64,000 nucleotides of DNA, taken from contig CM028330.1 of the NCBI GenBank assembly GCA_016647705.1, forward strand, positions 47,334,397 to 47,398,396, read 5' to 3'. The DNA is from Eucommia ulmoides. Lineage: Eukaryota > Streptophyta > Magnoliopsida > Garryales > Eucommiaceae. Numbering within the stretch: the stretch's first letter is position 1; every line of letters begins with the position of its first letter. The notes beneath the pieces are model-generated. The model did no database searches. It was not told where the DNA came from and was given only the letters and a program-made list of their open reading frames with translations. Shown piece by piece: positions 1 to 12,089 of the stretch. The position numbers and the translations under genes were made by a program.

Positions 1-1060
1 CAACGCAAGGAGAAAAATTTTCGGTTAATATACCATACAAGCAAAATTCTCAATGATGCACAAGAGAATTACACCACAACAGAAAATAAGATGTTGGCGA
101 TGGTCTTTGCTTGTGATAAGTTCCGATACTTATTTGCAAAGAAAGACGCAAAGTCTCGGTTAATTCGGTGGATTCTCTTGCTTCAAGAATTTGATATCGA
201 GATTCAAGACAAGAAGGAGAGTGAAAATGTGGTAGCTGATCATCTTTCAAGGCTCGTGTTAGAAGATGTTGGTGATGATTCATGTATTACAAAAGTTTTC
301 CCGGACGAGCAATTATTCAATATCAAAGTTAAACTTCCATGGTTCGCGGATATAGTCAATTATCTCACGTGCAAGGTTTTTCCCTCATACCTATCTAGTG
401 CTCAAAAGAAAACATTCCTATTTGATGTAAAGAGTTACATGTGGGATGACCCCATGTTGTTCAAGATATATGCCGATCAAGTCATTCGGCAATGTGTTCC
501 GGAAGAAAAAATTGCAAGCATTCTACATCATTGTCACTCATCCCCATATGGCGGGCATTTTGGTGCAACACGAACAGTCGCAAAGGTGCTTCAATCAGGT
601 TTTTATTGGCAGACTCTTTTCCGTGATTCATATATTGTTGTGAAAACTTGTGATCGGTGCCAGAGGGTCGGCAATATCTCAAGGCGGTATGAGTTGCCCT
701 TAACAACTATTCTCGAGTTGGAACTCTTTGATGTTTGGGGAATTGATTTCATGCGATCATTTCCTTTGTCCTTTGGTCAAGAGTATATCTTGTTGGCGAT
801 GGACTACGTGTCAAAATGGGTAGAGGCTGTGGCCACGCCAACCAACGATGCTAAAGTGGTTCTAAAATTTCTTTAAAAGAATAATTTAACAAGGTTCGGA
901 ACTCTTCGGGCCGTCATTAGCGATGAATGAACCCACTTCTGCAACAAATTTTTCAACACTCTACTAACCAAGTACGGACAAAGAATCAAGCATTATTATG
1001 AAAATGAAAAACGAGTTGTGGAGAGTATCTCCCTTGTTGATAACTGATGTGGATCATTGT
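1..1060 (+). pseudogene. Athila-like Ty3/gypsy pol, C-terminal part (RNase H, integrase)
   Basis: The frame is open from base 1 to a stop at 876, so the ORF enters from outside the window. Its start is the end of a Ty3/gypsy RNase H domain ([19 protein letters not shown], then ADHLSRL). About residues 170-220 form the integrase zinc-binding HHCC module ([16 protein letters not shown], then CDRCQR). The integrase core follows, with its first Asp in GIDFMRSF. After 876 the core continues in another frame (AVISDE, then THFCNKFF), and the rest is lost. The Athila assignment rests on the downstream env-position ORF and the long LTR in the same orientation. It copied RNA and inserted cDNA in an ancestral element, and is now inactive through a stop, a frameshift and a missing C-terminus. 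Confidence 0.85.
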
Positions 1061-1869
1061 TAAGTCCAACGAGGGACGTTAAATTTAACGTCTTTTTTTA
1101 AATGCAACCTACGGGAATGTTTCTCGCCTATTTTTGCTAAAAAAATAATAATTTGTTTTGGAGGTTTTCATGATTGCGATGCATGTTTGTTGAGTAAATG
1201 GAGGATCACGGACGATCGGGGATGTTAAATAGATCTTGAACGAGAAGAAATTGCTGAACGACAACGAAACGGTGGTCTACCATTCACAAATCCAAGGAAG
1301 CAGGGCCAAGAGCCTACTGGCTGTAGTGTGCTACAGCGCCCAGAAGGTAGAAAATCTGTTGGTCTTTGTGCACTGTAGCGCACTCGCCTATGCGCTACAG
1401 CACTAAGACCCTTGTTTCGATTAAATGGGGGTCGACCCTCATTTTTTCCCCATTTCAAACCCTAAAACCAACCGACTCTCATCCATTCTCTCCCAAACCA
1501 ATTTTCACCCTCAAATTCATTCCTCTTCTCCTCAAAGATCTAAATCCCCATCACAAATCCATCAATCATTGGCCATTCCTACAACCTTAACTTCAGTAGT
1601 TCATTAGATTGGAGTTCAAACGGATGATTTCATCTCAAACGACTTGGGCACCCTAAAATTTTCAAGTAAGTTGTTTCAAAGGGATTTCTACTTGTGAATC
1701 ATCATTTCGTCGTTGTTGTCTTGTTCGTTTTAGGGTTTGATTGTGAGATTATAGATTTTTGTGTGAATCTTGTGCCTCTTGTGTTGCCATTCTTGAGATT
1801 GTTTGGTTGCTGAGGTTGTGGGTAAAATTTTTGTATAGTGAAGTGCACATTGTGATTGGTGAAGGGTTT
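1061..1869 (+). other. Spacer between Athila pol and env-position ORF
   Basis: No ORF here looks real. The stretch is C-rich around 1440-1590, as the pol-to-env spacer of Athila elements often is. A short motif, CTGTAG/GCTACAGC with GC-rich variants, recurs at about 1319-1405. It resembles the TGCAG/GCGC motifs in the element's own LTR at about 4798-4925. Confidence 0.5.
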
Positions 1870-3062
1870 TTGTGTCTTGGCTCGTAAAGATCAAGCCGTC
1901 GAAATCCGTTTCGAAGTGACAAAGAGGTGAAGGGTCCGGTTCGCGAGCCGCGGATTACGATTTGAGCCACTTTATTTCCAAGCAGGCTGAGCAACATTGC
2001 CATAAGTATGAGAAGCTCATAAATTGCATTCGTGAAAGCAGATTTGACGATATCGATGATCTTCTCGATGAAATCATAGATGTAATAAGAGAGAGAGGTT
2101 GGCAGCGCTTCTGTAGACAACCAGCCCTAGGTGACGTCACCCTAGTTCATGAATTTTATGCAAAATGTCATGGAATGCGAGAACCACATGACCAGGGTTC
2201 GGAATCGTTTAGTGAAATTTGATATTGAAATGATAAAGAAAGACCTGAGGTTATATAATGATGAGTCCGATGACGATTTTGATGAAGAAGAGACGAAAGA
2301 AGATCTAGATACAGTCATTAAGATGTTATGTTCTGGACATGTGCATTAGATACCAACAAAGAATGATCAGGCTATTTTCGATTCTAAGCACTTAAAGAAA
2401 TTCCCAAAAATCTAGTTCTACTTCGTCTACGCCAGAATGTTTCTGACGGCTTATCTGATAGACGTGACAAAAGACAGGGCATTGGCCCTTTTTTTTATTG
2501 AAACAAAGTAGCCGTTGAACTCGGATTCCTCATCAATTTCTTCATCTACTACGCCATCCGGAACACCAATGTCAGTTTACCCTTCCCCTCCCTACTCACC
2601 GTGCTGTTTTAAAAAGCGAGCATTGCAATTTCAGATGACAACATGTGCCCGCCCATTCAAGCTATGGATGTCAAAGCCATAAAGAGAATTTGGAGCAAAG
2701 AAACTAACAACAAAGACGAAAATGAGGCAGGTCCATCCGGAGCCCAAAGTTCTAGGGACCTGAGCAAAACAAAAATCTCAATAGAAAGTCTTTATCAGCA
2801 AGTGGTGTACTAGGGGGAACAAATTCAGGCTCTACGACTTGAAGCCACCGCGATACGAAATGAAAGTTCTGAATTTTGGATGTACGAAGAGTCGTGCAAC
2901 CAAACAATGCATCAAGCTATCCATTACTTCGGAATGGTATCCAACTATGACATGAGTGAATATTCCTAGATGCACCCACTCCTAGATGATCTTCGGCAAC
3001 CACCACAAAATCCCTACCATCATAGAGGTAGTGGGAACGAAATGCCTCACAACGCTCAGTAG
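1870..3062 (+). pseudogene. Athila env-position ORF (plant transposon protein family), broken
   Basis: Reading three frames in turn recovers a protein of the family found between pol and the 3' LTR in Athila elements. Visible pieces are IDDLLDEIIDVIRERGWQRF (about 2060-2110), GDVTLVHEFYAK (2131-2166), TRVRNRLVKFD (from 2191), an acidic stretch DESDDDFDEEET (2262-2297), a conserved VTKDRALALFFIETK (2467-2511) and a Gln/Ser-rich tail ending near 3060. The pattern RGW..FC..P..GDVTLV.EFYA is typical of the family. At least two frameshifts and several stops break it. Its function is unknown; the name reflects position, and nothing here shows it acts as an envelope protein. Confidence 0.7.
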
Positions 3063-4598
3063 GAGGTGAGACTTCAATGTCTCGCCTTCCAGGTATGTGT
3101 TCACACTACATGCAAATTGTTGAGTTCGAAGTTGGGTCATTGTGGACACTACCCATTCTAAGTTTGGGGCGGATTTTCTATATTTTGTGTGTTTTGTATG
3201 TTTTCTTATGTACCGTCTCTTTGTTGGTTATGTTAGGTTAAGTTTAATTGTTGTTTAGTTACTTTCATGCATGTTTGCTTAGTTTAGATGTAAGTATGTT
3301 TGTAGCTTGTTGTTATTGTGTATGAGTTTTGTTGTTCTTCTTAACCATTACCAAATGATGATATTATCTCCTAGTTGTCTATCGAGGTCAAGCATAATGT
3401 CCATTCATGTGTGTTTTGTGTGCTTGACATCTCATTTTGGTAAAAGTCATTGTTGGTCCTAATTTGCACGAGCACGTAGATCCAATGTACTAACTATCCA
3501 AATGATTTGACGCCAATTATTCAGTCTACCAAGTTCATGACAAATTTAAGGGATTCTAGAACTTGATTGGGGGAAATTCAAGGTTAAAATCCTAGGCGAG
3601 GTAGTTCAGGAGAAATGATTTAGGCACTCATTTTGATCGATTGAGCCGTTCAAGCCTACCATGTAAAATGTTATACCCCTCGTTACCTCGTTGAAGCCTT
3701 TTAGCCATTTCAATTCTAAACACGCATCAAATACCCTAGCAAATTAATTTTTTTTCCAAACCATTGTTGTTATGCCTAAGGCACGAGTCGAGTTGTTATC
3801 AATTTAGTATTTGTTTATGCTAATTGAATTGAGCGATTGGGTTTTTGGGCAAATTTTGATTGTTTCAGTATTCTAGTACCCACTTGTTATTTTTCTGTCG
3901 TTATTCCACACCCGTGAAATTGTACAAATTAAATAAGTTTGGGGTGTAGCCTAAAAAAATGAATGAAATTGTTGTTTTGTTTTTGTTTGTTTGTTTCGAC
4001 AAATGAGTACAACGATTTTTAAAACTAAGTTCTGGGTTGTATCAAATTTATCTCTATGAGTATGAGTGTGGTTGAGGGACAATCGTCATGCCTTGGGTAT
4101 TGTTGAGCTAATAACGCTTACCTGTTTTATATTTCTGTTTTACCCTTAGCCAGTTGATAAAAACCGAACCAAGTCCTTTTGATCTCTGAGAATTGCTTAG
4201 CCTACATTAGTAGAGAATGGAACTCAGTCTGGCTTATGGAAATCCTATACCTCTTCGATTTTAGTCGTGAACTTTGTTGGTGGACAATTCAATCCGGTCT
4301 TTGGATGGTTATGTAATAAGAGTCTTTGCACATACACATGAAAGGATCTAGAATGACATTTACCATTATTGAATATTGAAATTCTAGAAATTCACATGGT
4401 GCGGTTTTCTTCTTGAACTCTGTTTGGGGGCTGTTAAGAAAAATATTTTTGTTTAGTCATTAGTTGAAATTCAAAACTCACACATCGTTTTTAGTTTGTT
4501 TGTGTCTTTCTTCTTTAATATTTGTGTTCATGAATTCGTTGTGGTAGTTTTTTTTTTTTTTTTTTTGGATGTTTTTGCTTGAGGTTTAGTAAAATTTC
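3063..4598 (+). other. Athila 3' untranslated region
   Basis: About 1.5 kb of T-rich sequence without a credible ORF lies between the env-position ORF and the polypurine tract. The phrase AAGTTTGGGG appears at about 3160, 3935 and 4599; only the last sits directly before an LTR and is taken as the functional tract. A T-run of about 19 bases lies near 4548-4566. Confidence 0.55.
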
Positions 4599-4612
4599 AA
4601 GTTTGGGGGTAT
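4599..4612 (+). promoter_or_regulatory. Polypurine tract before Athila 3' LTR
   Basis: AAGTTTGGGGGTA directly precedes TGATAGATTG, the LTR start. The G-rich core fits the plus-strand primer of Ty3/gypsy elements. Confidence 0.6.
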
Positions 4613-4613
4613 T

Positions 4614-5918
4614 TGATAGATTGATTTTATCTATATATTTTATTTCCGAATTTGGTAGTTTTTGAAAGTTCTATTAGTGTTTTCAATCATTTTTATTCAT
4701 TTTTATTCAGATAAGGTGTTATGGGCGAAAATAGTTGCAAATCAGGCCCGTCAGTAGGATGCCGGTGAAGAAATGAATGAAAAACGAGCCACGGTGGTGT
4801 TCTGCACTGGGAGCGTTGCAGTGCGCTCCTTATGTGTTGCAGCGTGCCCCCTTTAAATTCTCTGCCTATTGCGCGATGCAGCGCACACCCATTTGAGCCC
4901 TCTCTGCTGTTTGCTCGCTGCAGTACTTTTGCATCAGGTAATACCATTTTTTCAACATTTTTTAGGGTTTTTTGAGAAATCTTTAAATATCACTTGATGC
5001 TTCTTTAGTTGGGGATGTTTTTGATGCCCTAGAATCAGACTAAAATCGAGAGATCACTATTGGAGAAGAGAAAATGGCTAGGAGCGGACTTTGTGGAAGT
5101 GGAATCATCTACTCTTCAAATTTGACTATCTTCTCTTTGTTTCTCTCTTTCATTTTAAACTCTTGGTTGGTTATTTTGATGATGTACATCTCATTTATTG
5201 TTGGATATTTGGTTATGGCCATGTGTAGCTAAATATTTATTGTCTAGGGATTAATGTAGTTCACAAAGTATTGTGTTTGAGTAAATCTATATTTTGATAA
5301 CGGTTGTTCATCCCTATTCGATTGTGTTTACCGTTTTATCAATTTCATTGTATGCTTGTATATGATATTGTGGTTGATTTAAGATACGGGGTTTGACGCT
5401 CGGGAGAGGTAACCCTGGATTCGGATTAGGTTTAAACACAACACAAGTTCTAATGTTTCGGAAGATTATTAGAACTTGTGCAATCCATAAGGTTTGGGAA
5501 AGACACATGTAATCATTTAAACTCTTGATAAGGATATCAATTTTGACGTGGTTACATATTCACTCACTTGACGATTGGGAGAGGTAGTAAGTGAGTTTTA
5601 GAAATCTTGATTGTTGAATAGGTTGATTACCGTTAGTGTAAACTAGAATAAACCATGCACATATGAGTGAACGAAGTTAATCCTTAGATAATCCATTCCC
5701 ATAGAATTTATTCCGAGTATTGTAGTTTAATTTGTTTTCATATCTCGAACACCTCTCAAATCTTTAATTGTCTAGATAAAATTGAGTTATTTTAATTGTA
5801 GTACTTAGCTTGTTCTAACGATAAATCCCAGTAGACGATACTTGATTTTCATATCACTTTATTACTTGTTGTCCTCATGCACTTGCGAGTAATTCATAGT
5901 GCATAATTTATCGCAACA
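4614..5918 (+). repeat. 3' LTR of Athila-like element, about 1.3 kb
   Basis: It starts TGATAGATTG after the polypurine tract and ends ATCGCAACA, giving canonical TG...CA ends. The part from about 5385 (GGGTTTGACGCTCGGGAG, AGGTAACCCTGGATTCGG) recurs in two other LTRs of this window, at about 60160 and 63208. GC-rich TGCAG/GCGC motifs lie at 4798-4925. Pol-type copia coding sequence begins immediately after the end, so the right border is sharp. The matching 5' LTR would lie left of the window. Confidence 0.65.
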
Positions 5919-7320
5919 ATTTGTCTCCAAGTAACAAAGATAAAGATTTTAAGTGGATTTTTAAGAAGAAGCTAAAACCTGACAAAAGCATAGATAAGTA
6001 TAAGGATACATTGATAGCAAAAAGATTTACACAAATGAAAGAGATTAATTATTTTGATACTTATTCTCCTATAACTACTGTTACAACTGTTAAGATCCTT
6101 ATAACTTTAGATTCTAACTTAGTGATGAATCAAATGGATGTAAAGATTGTTTTTCTAAATGAGGATTTAGATGAGAAAATTTATATGGAACAACCTGAGG
6201 GTTTTATTGTTAATGGTCAAGAACATAAGTTTTGTAAGTTAGTAAAGTCTTTATATAGTCTCAAACAAGTCCGTAAGAAATGGTATGAAAATTTTGATAA
6301 GGTGATTTTAATTTTTGGTTTCAGAATTAATGGTCATGACAAGCATCTATATTACAAAGAGAATAGTGGGGACAGTGTTATTTGGTGTCTTTATGTAAAT
6401 GATATACTTATTTTTTGAACTAATCTCAAGATTGTAGAGCAGTAGAGGATGTTAGGTCATACTTGTCTAAGAATTGTTATATTAAAGATTTGGAAAAAGT
6501 ATATGTGATTTTAGGAATAAAATTATAGAGAAGTTCTAGCGGTATAACTCTTTATTAGTCAAGTACTGTAGCGAAAATGTTAAAGAAGTTTGATTACTTT
6601 GATGCAAAACCTATTTACACACCTTATTATTATAGTGTACATATGAAAAAAGAACAAAGGTCAACTGATATCTTAATTGAAATATTCTCATATTATAAGA
6701 TAATAAGCCTAGACCTGATATCTCTTATGTTGTTGGAAGATTGAGTAGACATACTCGCAACCCTAGTAAGATAGTATTAGAAAGGGTTTGTAAGTATCTT
6801 CGAGAAATTTTAGATTTCACCTTATGCTACAAAGATTTTTCCTAGTGTAGTTGAAGGTTTTAGTGATGCAAATTGGATTTCTAACAATCTATATGTGAAA
6901 TCCACTACTAGGTTTGTATTTTTATTAAGAGGAGATGTTATATCTTGGCGCTGTAAGAGACAAACTATCATTTCAAGGAATACAATAGAGTCAGAACGTA
7001 TAGCACATGATACAACATGTACGGAAGAAGAATGGATTAAAACTTACTTTTAGATCTACCCTTAGTCAGTAAACCTATTCTTGTTATATCCATTGGTTGT
7101 GACAACAGAGTTGTTATGGACTTAGTTAAGCAAGCTCATATAAATAAATAAAATGAATTGACATATACAGGTAAGATACAAGTTTGTTAAGAGTATGTTG
7201 AGAAGAGATATAATACCACTAGATTTTGTGAGATCAAAAAGTAACGTTACTGATAATTTGACCACAGGTCTATCTAGGAATGCAGAACTAGAATTGTTGA
7301 GGGGGATGGACCTAAACCTA
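5919..7320 (+). pseudogene. Ty1/copia reverse transcriptase and RNase H remnant
   Basis: An uninterrupted frame 5921-6418 encodes the copia reverse transcriptase: KWIFKKKLKPDKSIDKYKDT, FTQMKEINYFDTYSP, QMDVKIVFLNEDLDEKIYME and LVKSLYSLKQ. The catalytic YVDD box reads YVNDILIF, so one metal-binding Asp has become Asn. After a stop at 6418 the RNase H region continues in broken frames (SDANWIS near 6857, TIESERIAHD near 6986) and ends with the GLSRNAELELLRGM-like tail near 7266-7306. The N-terminal gag, protease and integrase are missing on the left, where the Athila LTR abuts. Stops and the active-site change make it inactive. Confidence 0.85.
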
Positions 7321-7804
7321 CAAGAAAGTCACTTAGAGAAGTGACCCAACCTATGTGACTAGGAACCCCATGAAAAATATTTTATGGGTAGAAGTAATCT
7401 ATACTTCATGACTTATTTACCAGTACCTAATATCGAGAGATGTTCTCAAGATATTCACCTGCTCATCCATATTGGCAAGAGTGCTGATGAAATGTGATGT
7501 TAAGGAAGGGTTTTAACCTTGAATTAGACAAGGAAGAAAAACTCTTGCAGGGTACAGGTCACATATATCCTTAGAGGACTCACCTGAGTGAGAGTTTTCG
7601 TGAGGCCGCGACTATGGAAATGAGGTTGTTCCCTAATAACTTTCATAGGGATCAATATCAAAGTGCATGGCCATTAATTGCACTAACCTTCTAACCACAT
7701 CTAAATATAAATGTCTTGTGTGTAACAGATGAACTTTGACTTAAATGGCCTAGTTCAAGCCATAGTTCACTACGATTTTTCAAAGGAAAAACTGTTAAAA
7801 CTGA
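7321..7804 (+). other. Copia 3' untranslated region, left part
   Basis: No ORF. This runs from the end of the RNase H tail to the Harbinger derivative. The same untranslated region resumes at 9322-9425, before the copia LTR, so the 1.5 kb element in between is a nested insertion. Confidence 0.5.
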
Positions 7805-9321
7805 GGCCATGTTTGATAAAGTTTAAATTTTAAGTGCTGAATTTCAAGTGCTATAATTTTAAGTATTGAAAATATCATAAGCTTATTTGAAAAAATTAAA
7901 AATTTAAAAATTGAAAATCATTTAAATTAGTATATCATTTACATAAGTACAAAATTTAAAAATTTAAAATCATCTAAATTACATTACTGCCCCCTAAAAT
8001 TAAAATTTAAAATCAAGATAATACAGAGCAAATATTCAATAACAAAATAATAAAATAAAAACACCAATAACATACTAAAAAGTTCAAGTATATGAATAAT
8101 CACAAGTCAACAATAACATAGAGTTCAACCAAAAAAATATTAAATCTGGGAATTATTTTTTTACACTAAAAATTCTCATTTTTTGTTTCATAGATTCACC
8201 AATATTTAAATGGTTCATTTTTTTAACATTCAAATCTGGTCCGGTTTTCAGATTTGGATTTTTTTCTTTTTCCTTAATGTCTAGATTTGGTTTTCAAAAA
8301 ATAAAATAAAAATTCTCGCCATATATGTTTTTTAATTTTTTTAATCATCATATATTATATACTTGTTAGTAGTGGTAGTGAATACTGACTGTTGATTTTA
8401 AGATTATTTTGTATTTTGGTATTTTTTATTGTATAAATATAATAGTTGTTGTCGATTCTTCATTATTTATTGTCGTCATGGTAGTGGTGGTGATAGCGAA
8501 TACTTGTTGTTGTAGTAGGAGCGATAACAAATATTTCTAGTAGTAGTTTTGATGATAGTGAATATTTGTTGTGACAGTGGTGGTGATGGTGAATATTTGT
8601 TGTGTTGGTAGTAGTGATAACGAATAGTGATTGTGGTGTTGGCAGTAATAAGAATGTTTGTGGCACTGATGATAGTAAATATTTATTGTGGTGGTGGCGG
8701 TGATGGTTGTGAATATTAATTGTGGTGGTGGTGATGTTGATAGCAAATATTTATTGTGCTAGTGGAGTCATAGAATATTTACTGTGGTGGTGACGATGGT
8801 GATAACAAATATTTGTTTTGCTTGTGGCAGTGATAGAAATATTTGTTACGATGGGGACAATGATGATAGTAAATGTTTATTGTGGTTGTGTTGATGGTAA
8901 TAGTAAATAAAAGTTGTGGCGGTTACCATGATAGGGGATATTTGTTGTGGTTGTAACGGAATAATAAATATTTTTTGTTGTGGTAAATGTTTATTATTAA
9001 AAAAATAATTGAGGGATATTTTCATCATAAAACATCACATGTTTTTTGAATTGGGGTTTTCATGAAATAAAAAAGAAAGGTGGAAACAAACTTAAAAAAT
9101 AGTGGACATTTGGGGCCAAAAAAATCACCCTAGAAAAAAGGTTGAGCCCATTAAACGAAGAAAAAATTAAAAAAAAATAAGGTCCATTGGTTGAAAATTT
9201 TAAGCCCATTGACTAAAACACTTAATTAAGTAATATTTATTAAAATTATCAAATAAACTTAATTAAACAAGTACTCAATTTATTTAGTTTTCAACACTTA
9301 ATTATGTTATCAAACACAACC
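7805..9321. mobile_element. PIF/Harbinger-type non-autonomous element (copy C)
   Basis: The left end GGCCATGTTTGATAA and the inverted right end (GGTTGTGTTTGATAA on the minus strand) form terminal inverted repeats, flanked by TGA on both sides (7802-7804, 9322-9324), a 3-bp duplication as Harbinger elements make. The first 350 bp, with AACACCAATAACATAC and CACAAGTCAACAATAACATA near 8056-8122, also occurs just inside the left ends of elements A (40402) and B (45955). All three therefore belong to one family. No transposase remains; the interior is replaced by a GGT/GAT-rich minisatellite. Confidence 0.75.
8360..8990. repeat. Degenerate GGT/GAT minisatellite inside Harbinger copy C
   Basis: Irregular units of roughly 25-60 bp built from GGTGGTGATGGTGA and AATATTTGTTGTG repeat about a dozen times. 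The minus strand reads as His/Thr-rich ORFs (8463-8666, 8537-8746); these are by-products of the repeat and not genes. Confidence 0.7.
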
Positions 9322-9425
9322 TGAGTGAGGTTCAAGTATTGAAGATACTTTCATGTATTGCATAGTATAAAGTTGTCCATATTTTCTATATATGTTGGAT
9401 AAAAGTTTTGAAATTTGTGGGGTAT

Positions 9426-9843
9426 TGTTATAACTTTTTTTTAAGCATTAATTAGAATTTCAAAACCTCCATTATAATTTATTAAATTTTTTAGTTTTTT
9501 ATTTGATAATTATTATGATAATTTATAGTGTTTAATTTTTGTGTTTATTGTCACTTATTGCGTTTAATTATTGTTTTGTAACCCACATAATTTTTGCACT
9601 ACATAAAGGGGGTTGTCTACTCTTTGAAGGATATAGAAAATCATTCACAGAGTTCTTCATCTTTTTAGTCATGTACTTCTATATTACTTTCTAGGGCAAA
9701 TCGATAAAGACGATTCATAAGTCTTCTGGTGGACTTGAACCCCAAGAGGACATACTTGTGAGCAACAATTATATCTTGGAGTAGCAATTGCCATCAGAAC
9801 TAGAACCTTCACGTAGGAAGGTAATCGTCACTTTAGGATAACA
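9426..9843 (+). repeat. 3' LTR of the copia element, 418 bp
   Basis: The purine-rich TTGTGGGGTA at 9415-9424 is followed by TGTTATAAC, and the LTR ends TTTAGGATAACA, so the termini are inverted (TGTTAT/ATAACA). A possible TATA-like region and transcript leader lie near 9590-9660. Orientation and position fit the reverse transcriptase remnant at 5919-7320. Confidence 0.6.
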
Positions 9844-11460
9844 ATCATTCATGCCTCCTTTATTTCACAAGCCAATTAATTTTTTCGTATTTAGTTTATT
9901 ACTTATATTCTTGTGATAGTTTTGAATGTTTATTTAATTATTATCTAATATTTATTTAAATTATTGTCAAAATCTTATTATTGTTGTTACACATTTTAAC
10001 TCAAAACTGGTTAGATGTTACTTTTTACACTTCCACATATATTTCAAAATGTCGTTCAAATCGTTTAGATATATATACTATATTATATCATATATTGGAT
10101 GTGTAATTACCACCTAAATACTTCTTTAGAGAAATTTTGATCTAATTTAATTTATTAATTCATTTTAGTCCAATTAATGATCAACCGAATCTATTTTTCA
10201 TTTTGTGAACGTTTTCATCATATGACGAGAGATGTTTTCGACTAGCTTTAAAAACTGCCACATGTAAAGGTACCTGCCAAGCGCATATAGCCTAAATTCA
10301 TAATCTATTGGTAACAGAGGATACTACCTGGTACCTGAGGAGACTATAAAGTACATGAAGATGTCCAGCAGAATGATTCTTAACCGAGTTCATAAGCCCA
10401 AGTCCACTATGAATCCATCATTAAGATCTCCGATGAGGATCCTTCATTACATCCAACTCAGGACGTGCCCTGGGCTCAAAAATAGCCACAACTGTCCACT
10501 ATATATGGAATGGGCAGTTATGATTCAAATATAACGGTCCATTACTTTCATATAGTATTAAATTTGAAACATTAATGGAGATTGACTAAAATTTTGAAAG
10601 ACTTTTCAAATAAGTCTTCTATCTCTTGTAAATATTACAAGGGAGGTCTATTGAGATACATTCAGTCTTCTTAATCGTCACTCTGCCAAGATATCTTGAG
10701 AGAAATCTTATTGATTCTCACATTAGAGATTCCACGCTAGCCGATCCAGATCCATTAACATAGCATTATAATTTTATGAACTCTAAAAATACCATTCTTG
10801 GTGATTTAGTTTTTGACATCATCACATATAAAATTATTGCATAAATATTTCTTCTGAGAAAATTTGATCTAATGGAATTTATTAATTCATTCGGTCCAAT
10901 TAATAATAGACCGAATCTCCCTTTCATTTGTGAACTTTGTCGGCATATGACAATCATGTGTCTCCCTGACCCAAACGCACATAGGAAAATAAACCGAAAA
11001 AAAAGAAAGAAACTAGCAGATGTAGTTTTCGCACGACTTGATGTTTATATTTGCATGCTGCTGACAACTAAATGAAAGACATGACATGTGATGCATCTGC
11101 TCTCAAATACCTCCGCCCGCAACTCTCCCCCAATTGCCCCCAATTCGGTGGGCTATGCCTATTTCTTTTCACTCTTCCCTTTAAACATGGCTTCTCTCTT
11201 TGACCATCCACATCACATGTAATGACGTGCAACCATTAAAGAAGTGCTAATCCGATAGTGTTTTATTTCCTTATCAACCAGAATTCGATTATCTTAAAAA
11301 ATATTTCATGATTTAAATTTTAAACTGACTTCTGAATGCACCATATTGATGTGAAAGAATACGCCCTTAAAATCATTTGAGAATACGATAATAGTGTGCC
11401 ACCATTAAAAAAAAAATGTGCTACTCAATAATAGACACCGTAAAAAACATGTGCACTCTA
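9844..11460. repeat. Non-coding stretch with an LTR-like direct repeat
   Basis: A segment of about 110 bp at 10113-10225 (TTTATTAATTCATT, GTCCAATTAATGAT, TTTTGTGAACGTTTTC) recurs in the same orientation at 10841-10950 with point changes, about 727 bp apart. The intervening piece contains ACTATATATGGAATGGGCAG. This could be two ends of a short LTR element or two degenerate LTRs; no primer site or ORF supports a choice. No gene is seen. Confidence 0.4.
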
Positions 11461-11636
11461 CTCTTGTAACGCCCTGCCCCGAATTACTTCTTTATGTAAA
11501 ATTAACTTTGCAATTCCTATTTTAAAAAAATATAAATTTAAGTTGTCAAAATTATGAGTGATTTTTTGGATGATGTTTTTTGAAGACTATTTTTCAATTT
11601 ATAAATGATTGTATTTCATTTGTATATTTTTTTTTG

Positions 11637-11668
<32 letters not shown>

Positions 11669-12089
11669 CTTGTACCTGAAGGCACGGATTATTAAAAAAA
11701 TTAATATGAAAAGACAAATCATAATTTAATACTTAAAAATACATAAATACCATTAATTTAAAAAAAAAAAAAAAAACACCCAATCTTATATTAGATTCAT
11801 TTCAATATATTATGCGTCAACCAACCTCTATTACATCAACAACAATAACAATTAAAAAAAAAAGACTCGTACATAATTCAACATTAAGTGATTTCTTAGT
11901 CACGAATATCAAATTTAGAAGAATTCTCCATATAGAATGCACCACATCGTATTGCTTGTACTACCAAACAACAACAACAACAACAACAACAGCAACCAAA
12001 AAAAAAAAAAAACACCCTACAAACTATTTTCTAACATAAAAATGCTCACAAAGAATAAACTATCCATATCTAAAAAAATATTGAAAGAT
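11461..12089. other. AT-rich stretch with simple repeats
   Basis: No gene. An (AT)n run lies at about 11638-11668, an A-run at 11760-11776, an (ACA)n tract at 11968-11991 and another A-run at 12000-12012. TGTAACGCCCTGCCCCGA at 11465 resembles the start of some gypsy LTRs, but no matching end is visible. Confidence 0.5.

Noticed and set aside
8463..9028. Minus-strand ORFs rich in His, Thr and Asn
   Set aside because: They are translations of the GGT/GAT minisatellite inside a Harbinger derivative.
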